Shown here: positions 24,398 to 37,900 of the stretch, piece after piece | How the letters are laid out: each line of letters begins with the position of its first letter | How positions within the stretch are numbered: the first letter of the stretch is position 1 | Assembly (NCBI RefSeq): GCF_018143015.1 | Contig: NC_054758.1 | Location: forward strand, 4,449,501-4,513,500 | Source: Lytechinus variegatus | Taxonomy: Eukaryota; Echinodermata; Echinoidea; Temnopleuroida; Toxopneustidae | Length of the DNA: 64,000 nucleotides | Direction of reading: 5' to 3' | Position numbers and translations under genes: made by a program | The notes under the pieces: model-generated | Seen by the model: the letters and a program-made list of their open reading frames with translations, nothing else | Told to the model about the DNA's origin: nothing | Databases searched by the model: none

Positions 24398-24566
24398 GGG
24401 GGACCGTTTCATGAAGCTGTCAGCACTGACAATTGTCTTTTCAGACAGTTACCATGGTGACAGTCAGAGGTTAGTGCCTCTAAGCCAATCAAAACCAAGG
24501 ATTTCACTAAAATTGTCAGCTCTGACAATTTAGTCAGCGCTGGCAACATTCATAAAACACCCCCCC
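24398..24566. mobile_element. MITE with GTTTCATGAAGCTGTCAGC ends
   Basis: The left end GGACCGTTTCATGAAGCTGTC and the right end GGCAACATTCATAAAACACCCC pair imperfectly. The interior has TGTCAGC, CAGACAGTTACCATGGTGAC and AGCCAATCAAAACCAAGG blocks. A second copy lies at 48,228-48,391 with the same block order (CCGACAGTTACCATAGCAAC, CAGCCAATGAAAAGCGAGG). Related elements with TTACCATGGTAAC cores are at 19,207, 29,486 and 50,291. Confidence 0.65.
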
Positions 24567-25069
24567 CCCCCCCCCCGTCCATCCCAACAGGAGAGTTGAA
24601 CTGAATAATTAAGTATGTGACGTCATATACTTCCTTATCCACATAGAGGTCAGGTTATAATTGGTGAAAATAAGAAACACTAAACAATACTGATGAAATT
24701 TCTACAGTTATGCTATTTACATTTTTCTACTTTTTATCAATATCAACCTGTTGGCGATTGACTTAGCCTTTACAAAATACATTATCAAACAGCCAAATAC
24801 AACAATAACATTTATTTCTTGATTTATTGGTACTTTTAATATCAATCAATTTCATCGATTTTTAGAAGACATCAACCATCAAGGCAAAGGTGTAATATTA
24901 TATACATATTTATAATTCAAATAATTATCTGTCATGATACAAAATAAAACCACTGGAAATGAGATCAATGTACATATACAATATAACCCTAGAATGGAAT
25001 TAGAATATTGAACTGAAATGTAATAAAAAATTATGACAAGGGAGTTGGATACAGTAACTTAAAGATAAA

Positions 25070-25450
25070 TGAAAGTAGTTGCAGTAAACAATGAATTCGC
25101 GAGAAAGTCTTTAAAACCAGGCTTAATTGTTACTATATCATCAAGGATATTGATCTGGTACAGTTACATAAACCGAACTTTGCCAATCTTGAAATCTACG
25201 CTGAAAATGTTCGCATTGAAGATCACCAACACAGATAAGCGCACGTGGGACAATGTATTATTATTGCTTTGAATGTCGGCCCGACGCTTGACCCGAATCC
25301 CGTGCTTATTTGCTAATTTCTCGGCAATTACACAATTTCTTCCAGAATTCTTTGGCACTATGTGTTTATTTATACAGACAGACACTTTGGTGGCCATTTC
25401 ATTGGATTCTGTATGAACTCATTTTGAAATTGTTGCCACAACTGGCATTT
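25070..25450. repeat. Dispersed repeat, copy 1 (copy 2 at 62,140-62,465)
   Basis: The two loci share GAAGATCACCAACACAGATAAG, then GTGGGAC.ATGTATTA, a TTGGCA/TTTGGCATAA block, TTCATTGGATTCTGT and a closing TTGTTGCCACAACTG-like segment over ~330 bp in the same order and orientation. They are clearly diverged. Copy 1 keeps a 77-codon open frame on the minus strand, but copy 2 does not, so I do not call a gene. Confidence 0.5.
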
Positions 25451-26008
25451 ATCTTTAACATTGCGATAGTTGAATAAAATTCAACACCATCATTCATTGT
25501 TTACCACGGTGCTAATAAGTTAATGAACCCCAACAGAAAATGAGCTTATTTAAAGTGTTCAAGTTCTGCCATGTTCTAGATATATAATTGTGAAGACAGG
25601 TGGTAAAATATTACATTCCATACAGTTCGTTTCTCTGGGCTTGCCTGACATTGCAGTGTTGTCTACATTCAACACTCAGCATGAAGGAGTGCAATTTGTG
25701 GGAGGGTTCACTAACTTTTGAGCATAACTTTATATTTGGTATGTTTTGGTTGAGAACAAATATTTCACAAGAAACAGACAATTTTAGGATTAGGAATATC
25801 TGATTTTCTACAGTATACAAACATGATGACATATGACATAGCACACTATGCTTACATGCACATTGTATTAATACAGGAAGCACCAACATATTCTGTACAT
25901 CCATGATTTTTTTTTTGAGCAAGTACTGAAAAGGCAGTGCATTTCCACCACCATAGTGAAAATTATCCAGTTCTTAAAATGATTAATTAATGCAAAATAT
26001 CAAGTATG

Positions 26009-26448
26009 TTAAGGCCACCGCATACCTTACGACCTGACTGGTCTACGACTGGCTTGCGACTGAGCTGAGTGAGGGGAGATGTTACGTCACAGCTCTTGTC
26101 AGTTTGAGAGTCGCAGACCGGTCATAGACAAGTCGCAAGGAAAATCGTAAGGATTTGACATGTTGAATCCTAATGACTGGATCGCAAGCTCAATCCAACT
26201 TCCAGCCAATCAGACAGCAGAGTTGAACGACGCGTACATGCACATGATATGCAACGCGCATACACAGTAGCAAGTGCCATGTTCTCAGTTGCTATGGCAA
26301 AAAGCAAAGAACGTATGCGTGAGTCGCAGACCGCATGGTAATCGGATTGCAAGGTGTACGGTGTCGAGGCTTACGACTACCTCGCAATTCATCTCCACTC
26401 ACCCAGTCGTAGACCAGTCAGGTCGTCAAGGTGTGCGGTGGCCTTTAA
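26009..26448. mobile_element. TTAA-flanked TIR element (piggyBac-like MITE)
   Basis: The terminal inverted repeats are long: GGCCACCGCATACCTTACG at the left (26,013) and the inverse of GTCAAGGTGTGCGGTGGCC at the right (to 26,443). The flanking tetranucleotide is TTAA on both sides (26,009-26,012 and 26,445-26,448), the target duplication characteristic of piggyBac elements. The pairing continues inward through GACTGGTCTACGACTGG. The ~430-bp interior has no transposase, so it is non-autonomous. Confidence 0.7.
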
Positions 26449-28707
26449 TTGTAATATCATGATTAGATCACAATAGAATAAGAGAATCACTCCAAACCTT
26501 CTAGGTTATCTATTGTTCATTTTTAAATGTGTTTTAAGATCGATCTCAACTTATTTCCTATTTACAAACATTCATGCTATTCTTTTTAGCTTCATTGATA
26601 CTTCGGTTGTTGTTAATACACTCTGTACTCTCACAATACATGTATATGTATTCTTGTTTACATACTTTGTCATTGTAATATATTTTAGGTACATGTATAT
26701 AACAATATCACTATTTCCATAAATATTTAAATTCACTTCCATTCAAGTTCATAGATGCAAATGAAATCAGATGTTTTTAATTTTTTTCATAAACAAGGAA
26801 AGAGAGGGAATCGATCACACCTCATAAATCAAATTCAAGTTGATTTTCAACCAAACTGAACAAATTAAATAGGATTTACTAATCTTTAATATCTATTAAG
26901 TACTCTACAACAGATTAACTTAAAAGCTTCAAAAAGTCAGAATATTTATATAATATTGACTAGCTTTGAGGGGAACATCAAACATGTTGCCTGCAGCAGA
27001 ATCATATGGGCCTGAGTCTTTAGACGAGGGTAATATGGTTCTTTTAAGGGCAACATAATTGATGTTTCCCGAAAGAAGAGCCAGTCAAATGAGTCAATAT
27101 TATCATAACCTAAATGTAAGGTTGCATAATATGTAATTCAAGCTATTATTTTGAACAATTTATATGCCTGTTTGCTCATCACTCCTGATTCCAGGTTATT
27201 CACAAATTTATCGCAGTAACCCTTGCTAAGTTTTGAGCAAGAGAAGTAATATGGCCAATATTGCCCTCTGTTTTTGTACAGGATTCCTATGGGCAAAGCC
27301 TGGGGTGGGCAATATGACAAATATTTACCTCGAGCAAAATATGATATTCATTTACTGCTAAAATGTCTTGTATAGGTAATAACTGTTTTTATGACAACAA
27401 ATGAAATATAAATTATACAGGAATGATTACATTATTAGATAAAAGAAATCATCTAATAATGATGGGCATTACACAGGGCAATCGTTTTAAATAAAATATA
27501 GTCCGAGGCAAACTATTAATCTACATTCTGTTAGCATTAGGCTATTGCACAATTCATCATTTAAAAACAGCTCATGTCCGACAATTAAAAAAGTATGAAC
27601 AACCTAAAAAAAAAGACAAAGTCTTATATACAGATATGTACACATTTCATGGATGGCACATTCTAAATCTAACATAAGTAAGTTGCATTGCTTGGCATCG
27701 CGTTGTAGTGACTTTAAGTATTCATCACCCAAAGAAGGGTGCGAGAATATCAAAGCCACTCGGAATAAAAACATTCATATCACATATATATAACAACACA
27801 TAACATTCACATTACTCTTATAACTATCTAAGTTAAACTCCTTCCCTCCCCGGTCCCCCCCAAAAAAAACAATAACAATAATGAATATAACTATACAATG
27901 AGAGGATAAATAAATCCAATATTAAATATAAAAAAATGAATTTTAGAGAATAATTGAGTAAGCATTAAAAGTGAAACTATGAATTGTGCTCCAAGAGCAG
28001 AATTTCAAGATACTAAAACTGACAAATATCAAAAATCAATTTTTCATCTCAACGAATAACAAAAGTGAATAAAAAGTACCATTATGTTTGAAGGAAATAA
28101 AAATGCATTTGAAATGCTTTAAAAAATCAAATTTTATATATCAAATAAATACCCAAACAAAGTTGAGCACTGGGAAAGATAAAATACGAAGGAAAATATC
28201 TGCATATTTTGCTATGCGGTTTCTAAAATGAGGAAATCATAGATAAAACCAACCTACGACGATTTGCATACATATAGAGTACCCATTGGTATACTCTTTG
28301 AGCAATAAAGACGAATTATATCCACTTAAACATAAAAAATAAGATATTTTTGATGACTTTTTATGACAAAATTGCTCAGAGGTTTTCGCTTTCAAGTGAA
28401 AGCAGAGAAGCTACAGTTTTGAGTCCTATCTGAGGATTTATTTATTTTGTTAAAAAAAAAAAGGAAGCCCATTCAATAATGAGTTGGTCTCCCATGGGAC
28501 GCTGTTACAATGTATATAGCATAACGTAACAATTACAACAATTCATTTACATAACAGCATCATAATAAGAGAGGCATAGATAAATAGATAATAAATCTGA
28601 AGTATCAGATCATGGACGAGTTGTAAGGTTACCAGAGATCTTTATGATAAGTTACCTACATCACATAAAAATCACCACTCTCACAGCATTCAGCACTCAT
28701 ACCTTGT

Positions 28708-28909
28708 GGGTGTTTCAGTATTAAGTATGACTTAGAGTAGCACTTAAATACCGTGTTGTGTACGGTATGAAAGGCTTGACCGCATCGGTCAGATCGAGGA
28801 CGCGCACTAATGCGTATCTATCAATAAGATTGCGCGTTGCATATCATGTACGCGTCGGTATTTAAGTGCGACTTAAGTCATACTTAAATCTTTGTGAAAC
28901 ACCCCCCAG
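28708..28909. mobile_element. ~200-bp MITE next to the lipase 3' end, family C copy 1
   Basis: The ends GGGTGTTTCAGTATTAAGTA and TACTTAAATCTTTGTGAAACACCC are inverted. The interior contains AGAGTAGCACTTAAAT, GACCGCATCGGTCAGATC and ATTGCGCGTTGCATATCATG. A second copy at 60,868-61,064 (inside an ARID2 intron) has the same blocks in the same order (AGAGTAGCACTTAAATGC, GACTGCGCGTTGCATATCATG). The element ends only ~40 bp from the lipase stop codon, so it may lie in the lipase 3' UTR. Confidence 0.7.
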
Positions 28910-28951
28910 CAAATCCAAGTAAAAATACATCTACTCTACGACACCCAACTG

Positions 28952-31900
28952 CTATAACGTCCCACCGGATCTCTTCTTCAGGTCCGTGACGATGGGTGCG
29001 TACACTCGACTCGGCGCGTCCATACCCCAGATGAAGTCAAGGTGATCGTAGTCCTCATAATGGTGGTTCCCCTGAATGACCTTGGTCAGTTTTGGTATGA
29101 GCCACTGGACGTCCTTCGGGTCGGCCAGGTAGTCCTTGTCGCCCCAGAAGATGGACACCGGAGTGGTCATGCCTTCTGGATTGTACAGGGGTGGGGTGCT
29201 CTGAGGGTAACAATATACAAATGAAAATACCTTTTAAAAAAAATAGATGGATTCACACATTCAATGTGTATGCCTCCGTTACTGCCAGACCAAAATACAG
29301 CCTCTCCAACTCTCATTCAGGTCTTATTTTCTCTATCTTGTACAAGTTTGATTGATCTTGTCTTTGATCTGTTTGTATTCTTTGTCTTTTGAATGCCAAA
29401 TAAAATAATAATAATAATGATAACATGACACACACATACATGTACTTCTGAGATTTTCAAATGACCTTTGACCCCATAATCAAATCTGGGCCCCATTGAA
29501 GAAAAGTTGCCATTATGGTAACTTTGCCATGCAATGGTTGGTAACTTGCCTGGAATACTTGATTTTGATTGGTCATTGATCAGCATTACCATGGTAGTTA
29601 CCATTGGACGGCTAAGTTACCATAATAGTAACTTTTATGCAATGGGGTCCAGATCATTCATACATAGGCATTCATGAAGTTCCAAAATGATATGTCAAAC
29701 AGTCAAACAGATCATTTAGTTTTTACAAAAATGAACTTTACGACCTCTGACCTTTGACTTTGATACCGCCAATACTATTCACTTGATTGCCACTCATCTG
29801 TGCAGTGGGAGGAGACATAAATATCAAGTTTTAAGTTTATTGATATTTATGTCTCCTCCCACCAGTTTAAGGATCAGTCCATGGGGACATTTACAGAAGG
29901 CTGTCTTTGAGGAGGATCTCACAGGTCAATTTACAAAGTTTACTGAGCAGAATTTTCTAGTAAAGATCTGATAAACAACTTAACCAATATGAAACAATTA
30001 GATTATTTTAACCCTATACTAAAAAGGGGATCAATCTTACATCAGGCCTATGCACAAAATTTTACATTGCAGTGCAAATGCTCTACATTGTAACACACAA
30101 TTGGGTAGTACACCAAATTCTGGAGATGTCAGGCAAAAAAAAAATCACTATTCTATTTTCTGTGACTACTTTTCCCAACCTACTGCTTAAATTTTCAGTA
30201 TTGGATAAACTTTAACACTGTAATGAAAGGGGATTTTCCAGGGCTTTTTTTTATTTTACCAGGAATATTTTGAGCATTTCGGGGCAAAATCACCAAGCCC
30301 CCGACTAATTTTTCCCTGCTTTATGTGGGACTTCCCCGTTCATATGAATTACTCTCTCTCAAATTATCATGGTTAGAGCAGTTTGTGAAGTTAATTCATT
30401 TTATTGAAGTGCTCAATTATAAAGGTTTATCTTCCCAGTCTCTTACCTGGTTATATCTTGCCATGTTTCCTGCTACTCCGTAGTCGTACATCTGGAATGT
30501 GCCTGACTCAACCATCTGCAAGAATAATGAAGTCATGAAAAGAAAAGAACCTTAAAATTATTTTCAAATCAACTTCCTTGTATAACTTAAGTTAAAAAAT
30601 TGATATCCTCAAACCACAACACGAAGTTTAGCATCTAAATGTGAGAAAGTTATGATTTAATTTTTTTTTTACTGTATCAATGGATCTGCCCAAGAGTAAT
30701 ATGTTAATTTGTTGATCCTCGACGTTCAAGATCTTCTGATTCCAAATCATGGGGATTTGGTCATTTTTACCTATGCTGGATCTTTACTGTTGGATCCATT
30801 GTTGCCACATCACAACTGTAATATTTTCAAATGTTTCTTTTCACCCTAAACTGACCGGGGGGGATCGCAGAAAATGTTGAGGGGGGTTGATTCCTCAACA
30901 TTTTCCGCGATCATTCCGCCACGCAAAATTTTTTGACCGCGCCACTCACAGAGTTTATACTTTTAAGTCTTGCAGTGATGATATCGGTGCACCCTCTGCT
31001 ACTGGGAAAACTTAACCTTCAGTTAAGATTTGGTATTGATGCCACCGCCGCCGTCGGAAAAGTGGCGCCTATAGTCTCACACTGCGTTGCAGGTGAGACA
31101 AAAAAGAAAATCAGGCAAATAGATTTGTCATGCTCTATTTATACATGTATATCTAAATTTTTTTTCTAATAATTATTTTTTTTAAAGAGCTTGATTAATT
31201 AGATCAAATTGGCAATGTTTGTTACGTACCTGTGCATAGTGGACAACGTCCATGACAGATGTCCCTGCAGGATCATGGGTAACGTATACAGGGAGACGAG
31301 TCTGGAGAAAAATAAAGAGATAAAAGTGGCAAAATCAGAATTATAGCAAGAACTGTATGTGATATAACTAATCCTTAAATCATTCTTTTTTTTAAAACTT
31401 TTTATTCAAAGTCATACATGTGACGTGTAAATAGCTGACAATCACAGTTCCATTGATTTGTATTCTAGTCATAAAAAAATATGTGGCATGAATAGGACTG
31501 TCAAATTTGTTCCACCATTATATTATTCAAGCTTTCAACTTCTGCAAAAAACATGTGGTATTTTGAGGTCAATTTTAAATGTGCATAATCTGATTTATTG
31601 ATTGATTTTTGCGCATTGATTCAGCTCTGGTTTATATCATAACTCTTCATCTATCACACTAAAAACTCTTGCCTTCTATTCAGTTTCCACTAATATTTAC
31701 GATCCTAAAATAAGGTGATATGACCATGGTTGGGCTCAATTACAAAGATGCACAAAGATTGTGCATTTTGTCTTCTTTGGCTCCCCCCACAGTAATGCAC
31801 ATATCTTTGTATTACTTTTGATCAACTCAGTTCACTTTCCTTTTTCAATTATGTTTGTTTCCTATTCTGTACATATTTGTAATTTTTTTAAATATTATTG

Positions 31901-34900
31901 TGGAAATAAATGATTTGATTAATTACAAAGTAATTGATCAATTATTTAGTTACATTTTTTAAAGTAATTATACTATGTAATTGAATTTATGGGAAAGTAA
32001 TTGTAATTGAACAATTGTAATTGACTTAAATTATTGTCAATTACTTTTGTACATTCAATTCATCCAGGATTTTCCATAAGTGGGGGGCACATTTTTCTGA
32101 GGAAAATTTGACCAAAAAAATAAGATTTTTAACCCCAAATTAATGATATTTTAGAAAGAGGAGACACTTTTGCTATAAAGAAGTGCACAAAATAGGTGGT
32201 GCTACATACAAAATAAACTGATCCGATTTATGACTTATAGAAAGTAATTGCATTATAGTTGTAATTGACAAAAGTAATTGGTAATTGTAACTGAAAAATT
32301 GTAATTTAATTGAAAAGTAACTGTAATTGAACATTTCTTCAATTACGTAATTGTAATTGAAGTAAGTAATAAGCCAGTTCCTAGTTCCTTTCTGCGCATG
32401 ATCAAAAGATTCTACGCATGATCAAAAGATTCTACGCATGATCAAAAGATTCTACGCATGATCAAAAGATTCTACGCATGATCAAAAGATTCTACGCATG
32501 ATCAAAAGATTCTACGCATGATCAAAAGATTCTACGCATGATCAGAAGATTCTACGCATGATCAGAAGATTCTACGCATGATCAAAAGATTCTACGCATG
32601 ATCAAAAGATTCTACGCATGATCAAAAGATTCTACGCATGATCAAAAGATTCTGCGCATGATCAAAAGATTCTGCGCATGATCAAAAGATTCTACGCATG
32701 ATCAAAAGATTCTACGCATGATCAAAAGATTCTGCGCATGATCAAAAGATTCTACGCATGATCAAAAGATTCTGCGCATGATCAAAAGATTCTGCGCATG
32801 ATCAAAAGATTCTACGCATGATCAAAAGATTCTACGCATGATCAAAAGATTCTGCGCATGATCAAAAGATTCTACGCATGATCAAAAGATTCTACGCATG
32901 ATCAAAAGATTCTACGCATAATCAAAAGATTCTACGCATGATCAAAAGATTCTACGCATGATCAAAAGATTCTACGCATGATCAAAAGATTCTACGCATG
33001 ATCAAAAGATTCTACGCATGATCAAAAGATTCTACGCATGATCAAAAGATTCTACGCATGATCAAAAGATTCTACGCATGATCAAAAGATTCTACGCATG
33101 ATCAAAAGATTCTACGCATGATCAAAAGATTCTACGCATGATCAAAAGATTCTACGCATGATCAAAAGATTCTGCGCATGATCAAAAGATTCTACGCATG
33201 ATCAAAAGATTCTACGCATGATCAAAAGATTCTACGCATGATCAGAAGAAGGTCATTTGTACTAAAGTGACATGGTGCTTTAAAATCTAATGAGATAAGC
33301 ACCAACTTTGATGTCTTGATTATTCATATATTCTTTTGAATTGTCGTTTTAATTACATCCACAAATAACAACAATGCTTCCACGAACGACTGGTATTTCA
33401 CAGTTTGTCAAGTACATAGTGTTCATCGGTGTGCTATTCTAGTCACCTGCTCTATTCAATTTCTTCATCCTGCTATGTAAGGCAAGCTTACGTAATATCT
33501 TGCTTTGAAATCTGCCTATCATGATGAAAGAAATGAAAGGTCATTTGACCAAAATTGCCCATGAAGTAACTACGAACTGGTCTATTGAGCCCAACCTTGG
33601 CTGAGACTTACCATGTTAAGATTCTTTTCGTCAAAACCACAGATGACAAAGAGAACGTTTGAACACAGCGTCTTATCTACAGTACACATGTCTTTGGCTA
33701 ACCACTTCACAAACTCGTTGCTCGGCATAAACTCGCCCTCCCCTAAGATTTCAAAGAGGAACTGGAAAGGATGAAGAAGACAAATTACAATGATAAAATT
33801 AATTTTTCCTTTTACATCTACTTCTTCAGAAAAATGGCAGAAAGAAACTGCTGAAAACTGCTTATCTAATAAAAGAGAGCCCATGGAGTAAATTATAGAG
33901 TCAAAAGGGCCTAAGCTTTCGATCCTAGCAGAATCTTCATCAGAGGCAAAATGACCTCAGAAAAATCATTGATTAGCAGGGACTCATTCGAAGAGAAACT
34001 GGAAAGGGAGAAAATATACAATAGTATCCAAAATATCATTTTTATTACATATACGATACTAAACATTTTACAATCGCATTCTCCTGCACACAATATGCTC
34101 ATATTCATTGCATCAATACCTATCATTTGGTGCTAAGTTTTCAAGTGATGAATAGTCACTAAAATCCTTAAATCGGCAATGCAATGGAGCAGTCCAAATT
34201 CCCTATATGAACATGCAATTTGGCAATCTTCTAAACATTCTTTTTTCAATTAACCTTATTAAGATACATGGAAATTTATAAGAAAAATATATTGGTGTTA
34301 ACAATTTGAGGGAATAGCCATTCAAATACATACAAGTATTCAAAGAATTCTGTTACAAATTGGCTGGGAGCTTCTACAAATTCTTTTTGAAAACTCATAT
34401 TAATTTCACATGAATATTTTTAAGTGAAAAATAGCTGGTGCTGCTAAACTTGAAAGAAAATCTGTTCAAATACAGATAAAAAAAATCAGCCATGAATGAG
34501 ATGGAAAACTTCTTAACAATATTCATACCAGAAACACGAACGTTCGTGAAAGAAAAAAAATAATGGTGCTGCCAATTTGAATGAAAAGCTGTTCACATAC
34601 AGATTCAAATGAATAGGTTTACTTACCTTAATTTCAGGGAGGAAGTATGTAAGGTAGCGAAGAGGGCTTGTCATGTTACCCACTCTCGTTACCGGAGCTA
34701 ATGCATACATCATCTTGACCTATAGTATGGGAGAAACAAAAAAATCAACAAAAAAATCAGAATATATCCTTAACAAAAGGACTGAAAATTTGTGGAATAG
34801 CTATACATATTGTGGGGGCCAGTGCCTTTGAATGTTTCTGATAGATAAATGGCACAAATTTTGTTAATCTGATATCACCAGATATACATTAATAAATTTC

Positions 34901-37900
34901 ACTTTACATGATTAACTCTTTAGGGTAAAATAATCAGTCAAAACTGATGGAAGTGGGTGAAAAACTATTTTTTTTTAAATCAAATTCACAAAATTGAACA
35001 GAAGGCTTAAAAAAAAAACATGGAAATTGATCACAAGCAGATGGATTAGTGGAGCGTCGTGCCCAGTGGATTAGTCTCCGGACTTTGAAACAGAGAGTCG
35101 TGGGTTCAAATCCCAGCCATGACATAGTTTCCTTCAGCAAGGAATTTATCCAGTGTGCTGCACTCGACCCAGGTGAGGTAAATGGGTAGAGGCAGGAAGT
35201 AATTCCTCAAAAAGCTGTGTGCACTTGAATAGGTAGCCTAGCTTAGCCGGGGTAATAATAATGCAGGGCCCCCTGGGAGAACAATTTTCGGAACTGAAGT
35301 GGCTACCCTGATTACATATTATCTTCAGCAACCTCAGTACTGTGAACTCTAACCATAAATCTTCAACAAAGGAAAATGAAAAGCTCATCTAGAGTCCTTC
35401 ATTGTTCTGACACAAAAGCAGGAAAGGGAAAAAAGGAATTGGAGCAACAATTTCCTTCCTTTGTGCGGGAGAGCAGGTACTTGATTTGGTTTACACATTG
35501 AGCACTTGTCTCATATAAATATACAGTAAAAGCAGATTTGGAAAAAAGTGGAAATTGTTGTTTATCTTTGCTTATTTTTCAAAAAAACAAATACATACAT
35601 ACACACAACACTGGTAAGAAATGAGACAGTCAATGTCACTCAATCAGCTTTTCTTTTGTATTTCAATGAATTGTAGAATATTGCAATTTTTTTCAGACTT
35701 GACATGACAATTAGGAAACTCTTCATCACAGTAATGAAGCTTCCACATGTGCAAGATGGGGTTCGAATTTAATTTCACAGCATATAATTGAAATTCATTA
35801 GAGTATCATATTTCATTTATTGAAATGGTAAGTGGGTGGTGTACATGTAATCATTACCCTCATTCGCATACCGACCAGGATATGCATATAAGTTTTTCTT
35901 TTCCAAATAAGTGATCACTTCCAATTTCCCCCATCAAGCGGGATGCACTGCATGAGCTGAGAGATAGTTGATAGCTACCAGGCACATACGCAGGGGGTGG
36001 GGGATGTTGCAGGGGTTCAACTCCCCCCTCAGATTTTTTGTTGCTTGTCAATTTTTTTTTTTACGAAAAGACCTTTTTTTTTTTCCTAGCCAAATTTTCT
36101 TTTTTTCTTTTGGCTTGTCAAATTTTCACGCATCTCAACCCCCCCCCCCCCGCCCTTTTAAAAAATCCTGCGTATGCTGCTACAGCAAGCTTGCCTTGAT
36201 GATAAGAGATTGCCAATCACCGCCCCCATCACAAATTATTTTCTGACTAATCTCAGCGACCTTTTTTTTTTAAACTAACCTTGGATGCAAGCTCAATGTT
36301 TCTGGAAAACTCTGCAAATGCGATTGTCGTTCCTTGAGAGTGGCCGATATAGAAGAGATCTCGTTGATTTGTTTCCTTCAAAGCAAGGTTTATCATGGCT
36401 GGTAGATCGTACTTGGCCATTTCATCCCAACTAGGAAAATAAAAAGATAAACGGTTTGGCATGATACAATAAAAGCTACAGTCATTGGTCACAGAGTGAG
36501 GGGGGACACTTGAAATTGAACAAAGAAGGAATTCATAAAATAAAGGACAATTGTACACATCAAATCATAACTTTTCTGATGAAAATAGTTTTCTAATTAA
36601 ATAATTCTCCTTTTTGTCCGTAAAGTTACATTGGCTTAATATTTCATGAGGAGTTTTTTCCTTGAAAGAAAATGACTTGAACATCATTCAATGAAAACAA
36701 ATTGAAGTGTAAAGAACGAATTCTTTAGAATAACTTCAATTTTGCCAATAAGTCATAATCAACTCTCTTTGAAACACCACTCCACCCGATAAAATCCATG
36801 AAAGCTAGAACAACAAACCTCCATTTCCAGAATTCCACATCTTCTGGCTTGTACTTGATGCTTTTCCTCGAATAGACATTCCCCCGAACGTTGCCGAGCC
36901 ACACGTCAAAACCAGCATCAGCAAGAATGTATGCCAGGCTCTCATTCGCAAGGTTCGTCAACCAGTTGGTGGCAGATGCTAGAAGGCCGTGCTGCAAGAA
37001 GACAACGGGTCGTGGGGTGTACTCTGATTCGTTGCGACCATAGGGAATGCGTTGGACACCGAGGATAAAACCATCTTCAGTCTGGACAGAGTATTCCTTA
37101 CAAGGGTAGCCTTTGCTTGTAATTAATTCACTCTATGGAAAAAATTAGAGTGATGATTAAGTGACTTTTATTTTTGGCTGAAGATGTTGATACTGATGTT
37201 GCAAATTGTGAGATAGTATTTGAGCAAAATTAACTCAGCTGAATTGAGACAGATAAAATCATGAGTCTCAATGTCTACCTTAATCGTCATCATCACCATC
37301 AATCGTCATATTCAATATCATCTTCATCAATATCAACATCATCCTCATCATAATTGTCATCATCATCACCATCACAATCATCATCTTCAATATCATCTTC
37401 ATCAATATCAACATCATCATTATCATCAATCATCATCATCTTCAATATCATCATTTTCATCAATATCATCATCATCATCTATTGCCAATTGCCATCATCA
37501 TTTATATTTTGCACAAATGGTTTTGTTAGATCTACCAAACATGCTGAACTCTGTTAAAGATTGTGCAACAAAAATACTGATAATCAATGTACAATTCAAA
37601 TACAAAGGAGACATAAGAAAATCATCAACATTAGGTCTACATGTATGTGATGTAAGAGACTTTGCTAATTTGATGGCAAAAATGAAAAAAAAATCTGAAC
37701 AAAATTTGATGAAAATTATCTCAGAACTCCATGAGTTGAAAGTTAGAACAAAAACCAAAATTCGAAATAGACAACCAGCTGAAAAGTGTCACTGTAGTAT
37801 AGACCCATTCATTTTCCCTTTTTTTAATAAGTGTAGTTTATGATCCATGACATGACCAATATACCACTGATGATCAATTTATGGTGAGTTCCCCCATGTC

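Larger units (their letters stand above)
22561..28707. other. Gene-free stretch between the EF-hand gene and the lipase 3' end
   Basis: No exon is recognised on either strand. The stretch contains the tandem duplication at 23,069, a TGTCAGA-type MITE at 24,398-24,566, a TTAA-flanked element at 26,009-26,448 and one copy of a dispersed repeat (25,070-25,450). From about 26,450 to 28,700 it is uniformly AT-rich. On the minus strand part of this could be a long 3' UTR of the lipase gene (stop at 28,952), but no poly(A) signal stands out among many TTTATT matches. Confidence 0.5.

Noticed and set aside
25164..25397. 77-codon open frame on the minus strand
   Set aside because: The related copy at 62,140-62,465 does not keep the frame, and no family is recognised.
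32391..33249. CRISPR-like array
   Set aside because: The 20-bp unit repeats continuously with no unique spacers, in an intron of a eukaryotic gene.
35059..35118. Functional tRNA gene
   Set aside because: A- and B-box-like sequences exist, but there is no complete cloverleaf with a proper acceptor stem, and the segment is fused to a body shared with a second locus; it is a SINE head.
37271..37843. 190-codon His/Ser-rich open frame
   Set aside because: The first third is a trinucleotide repeat, and the rest has no family resemblance, splice context or support on the opposite strand; it lies in lipase intron 1.
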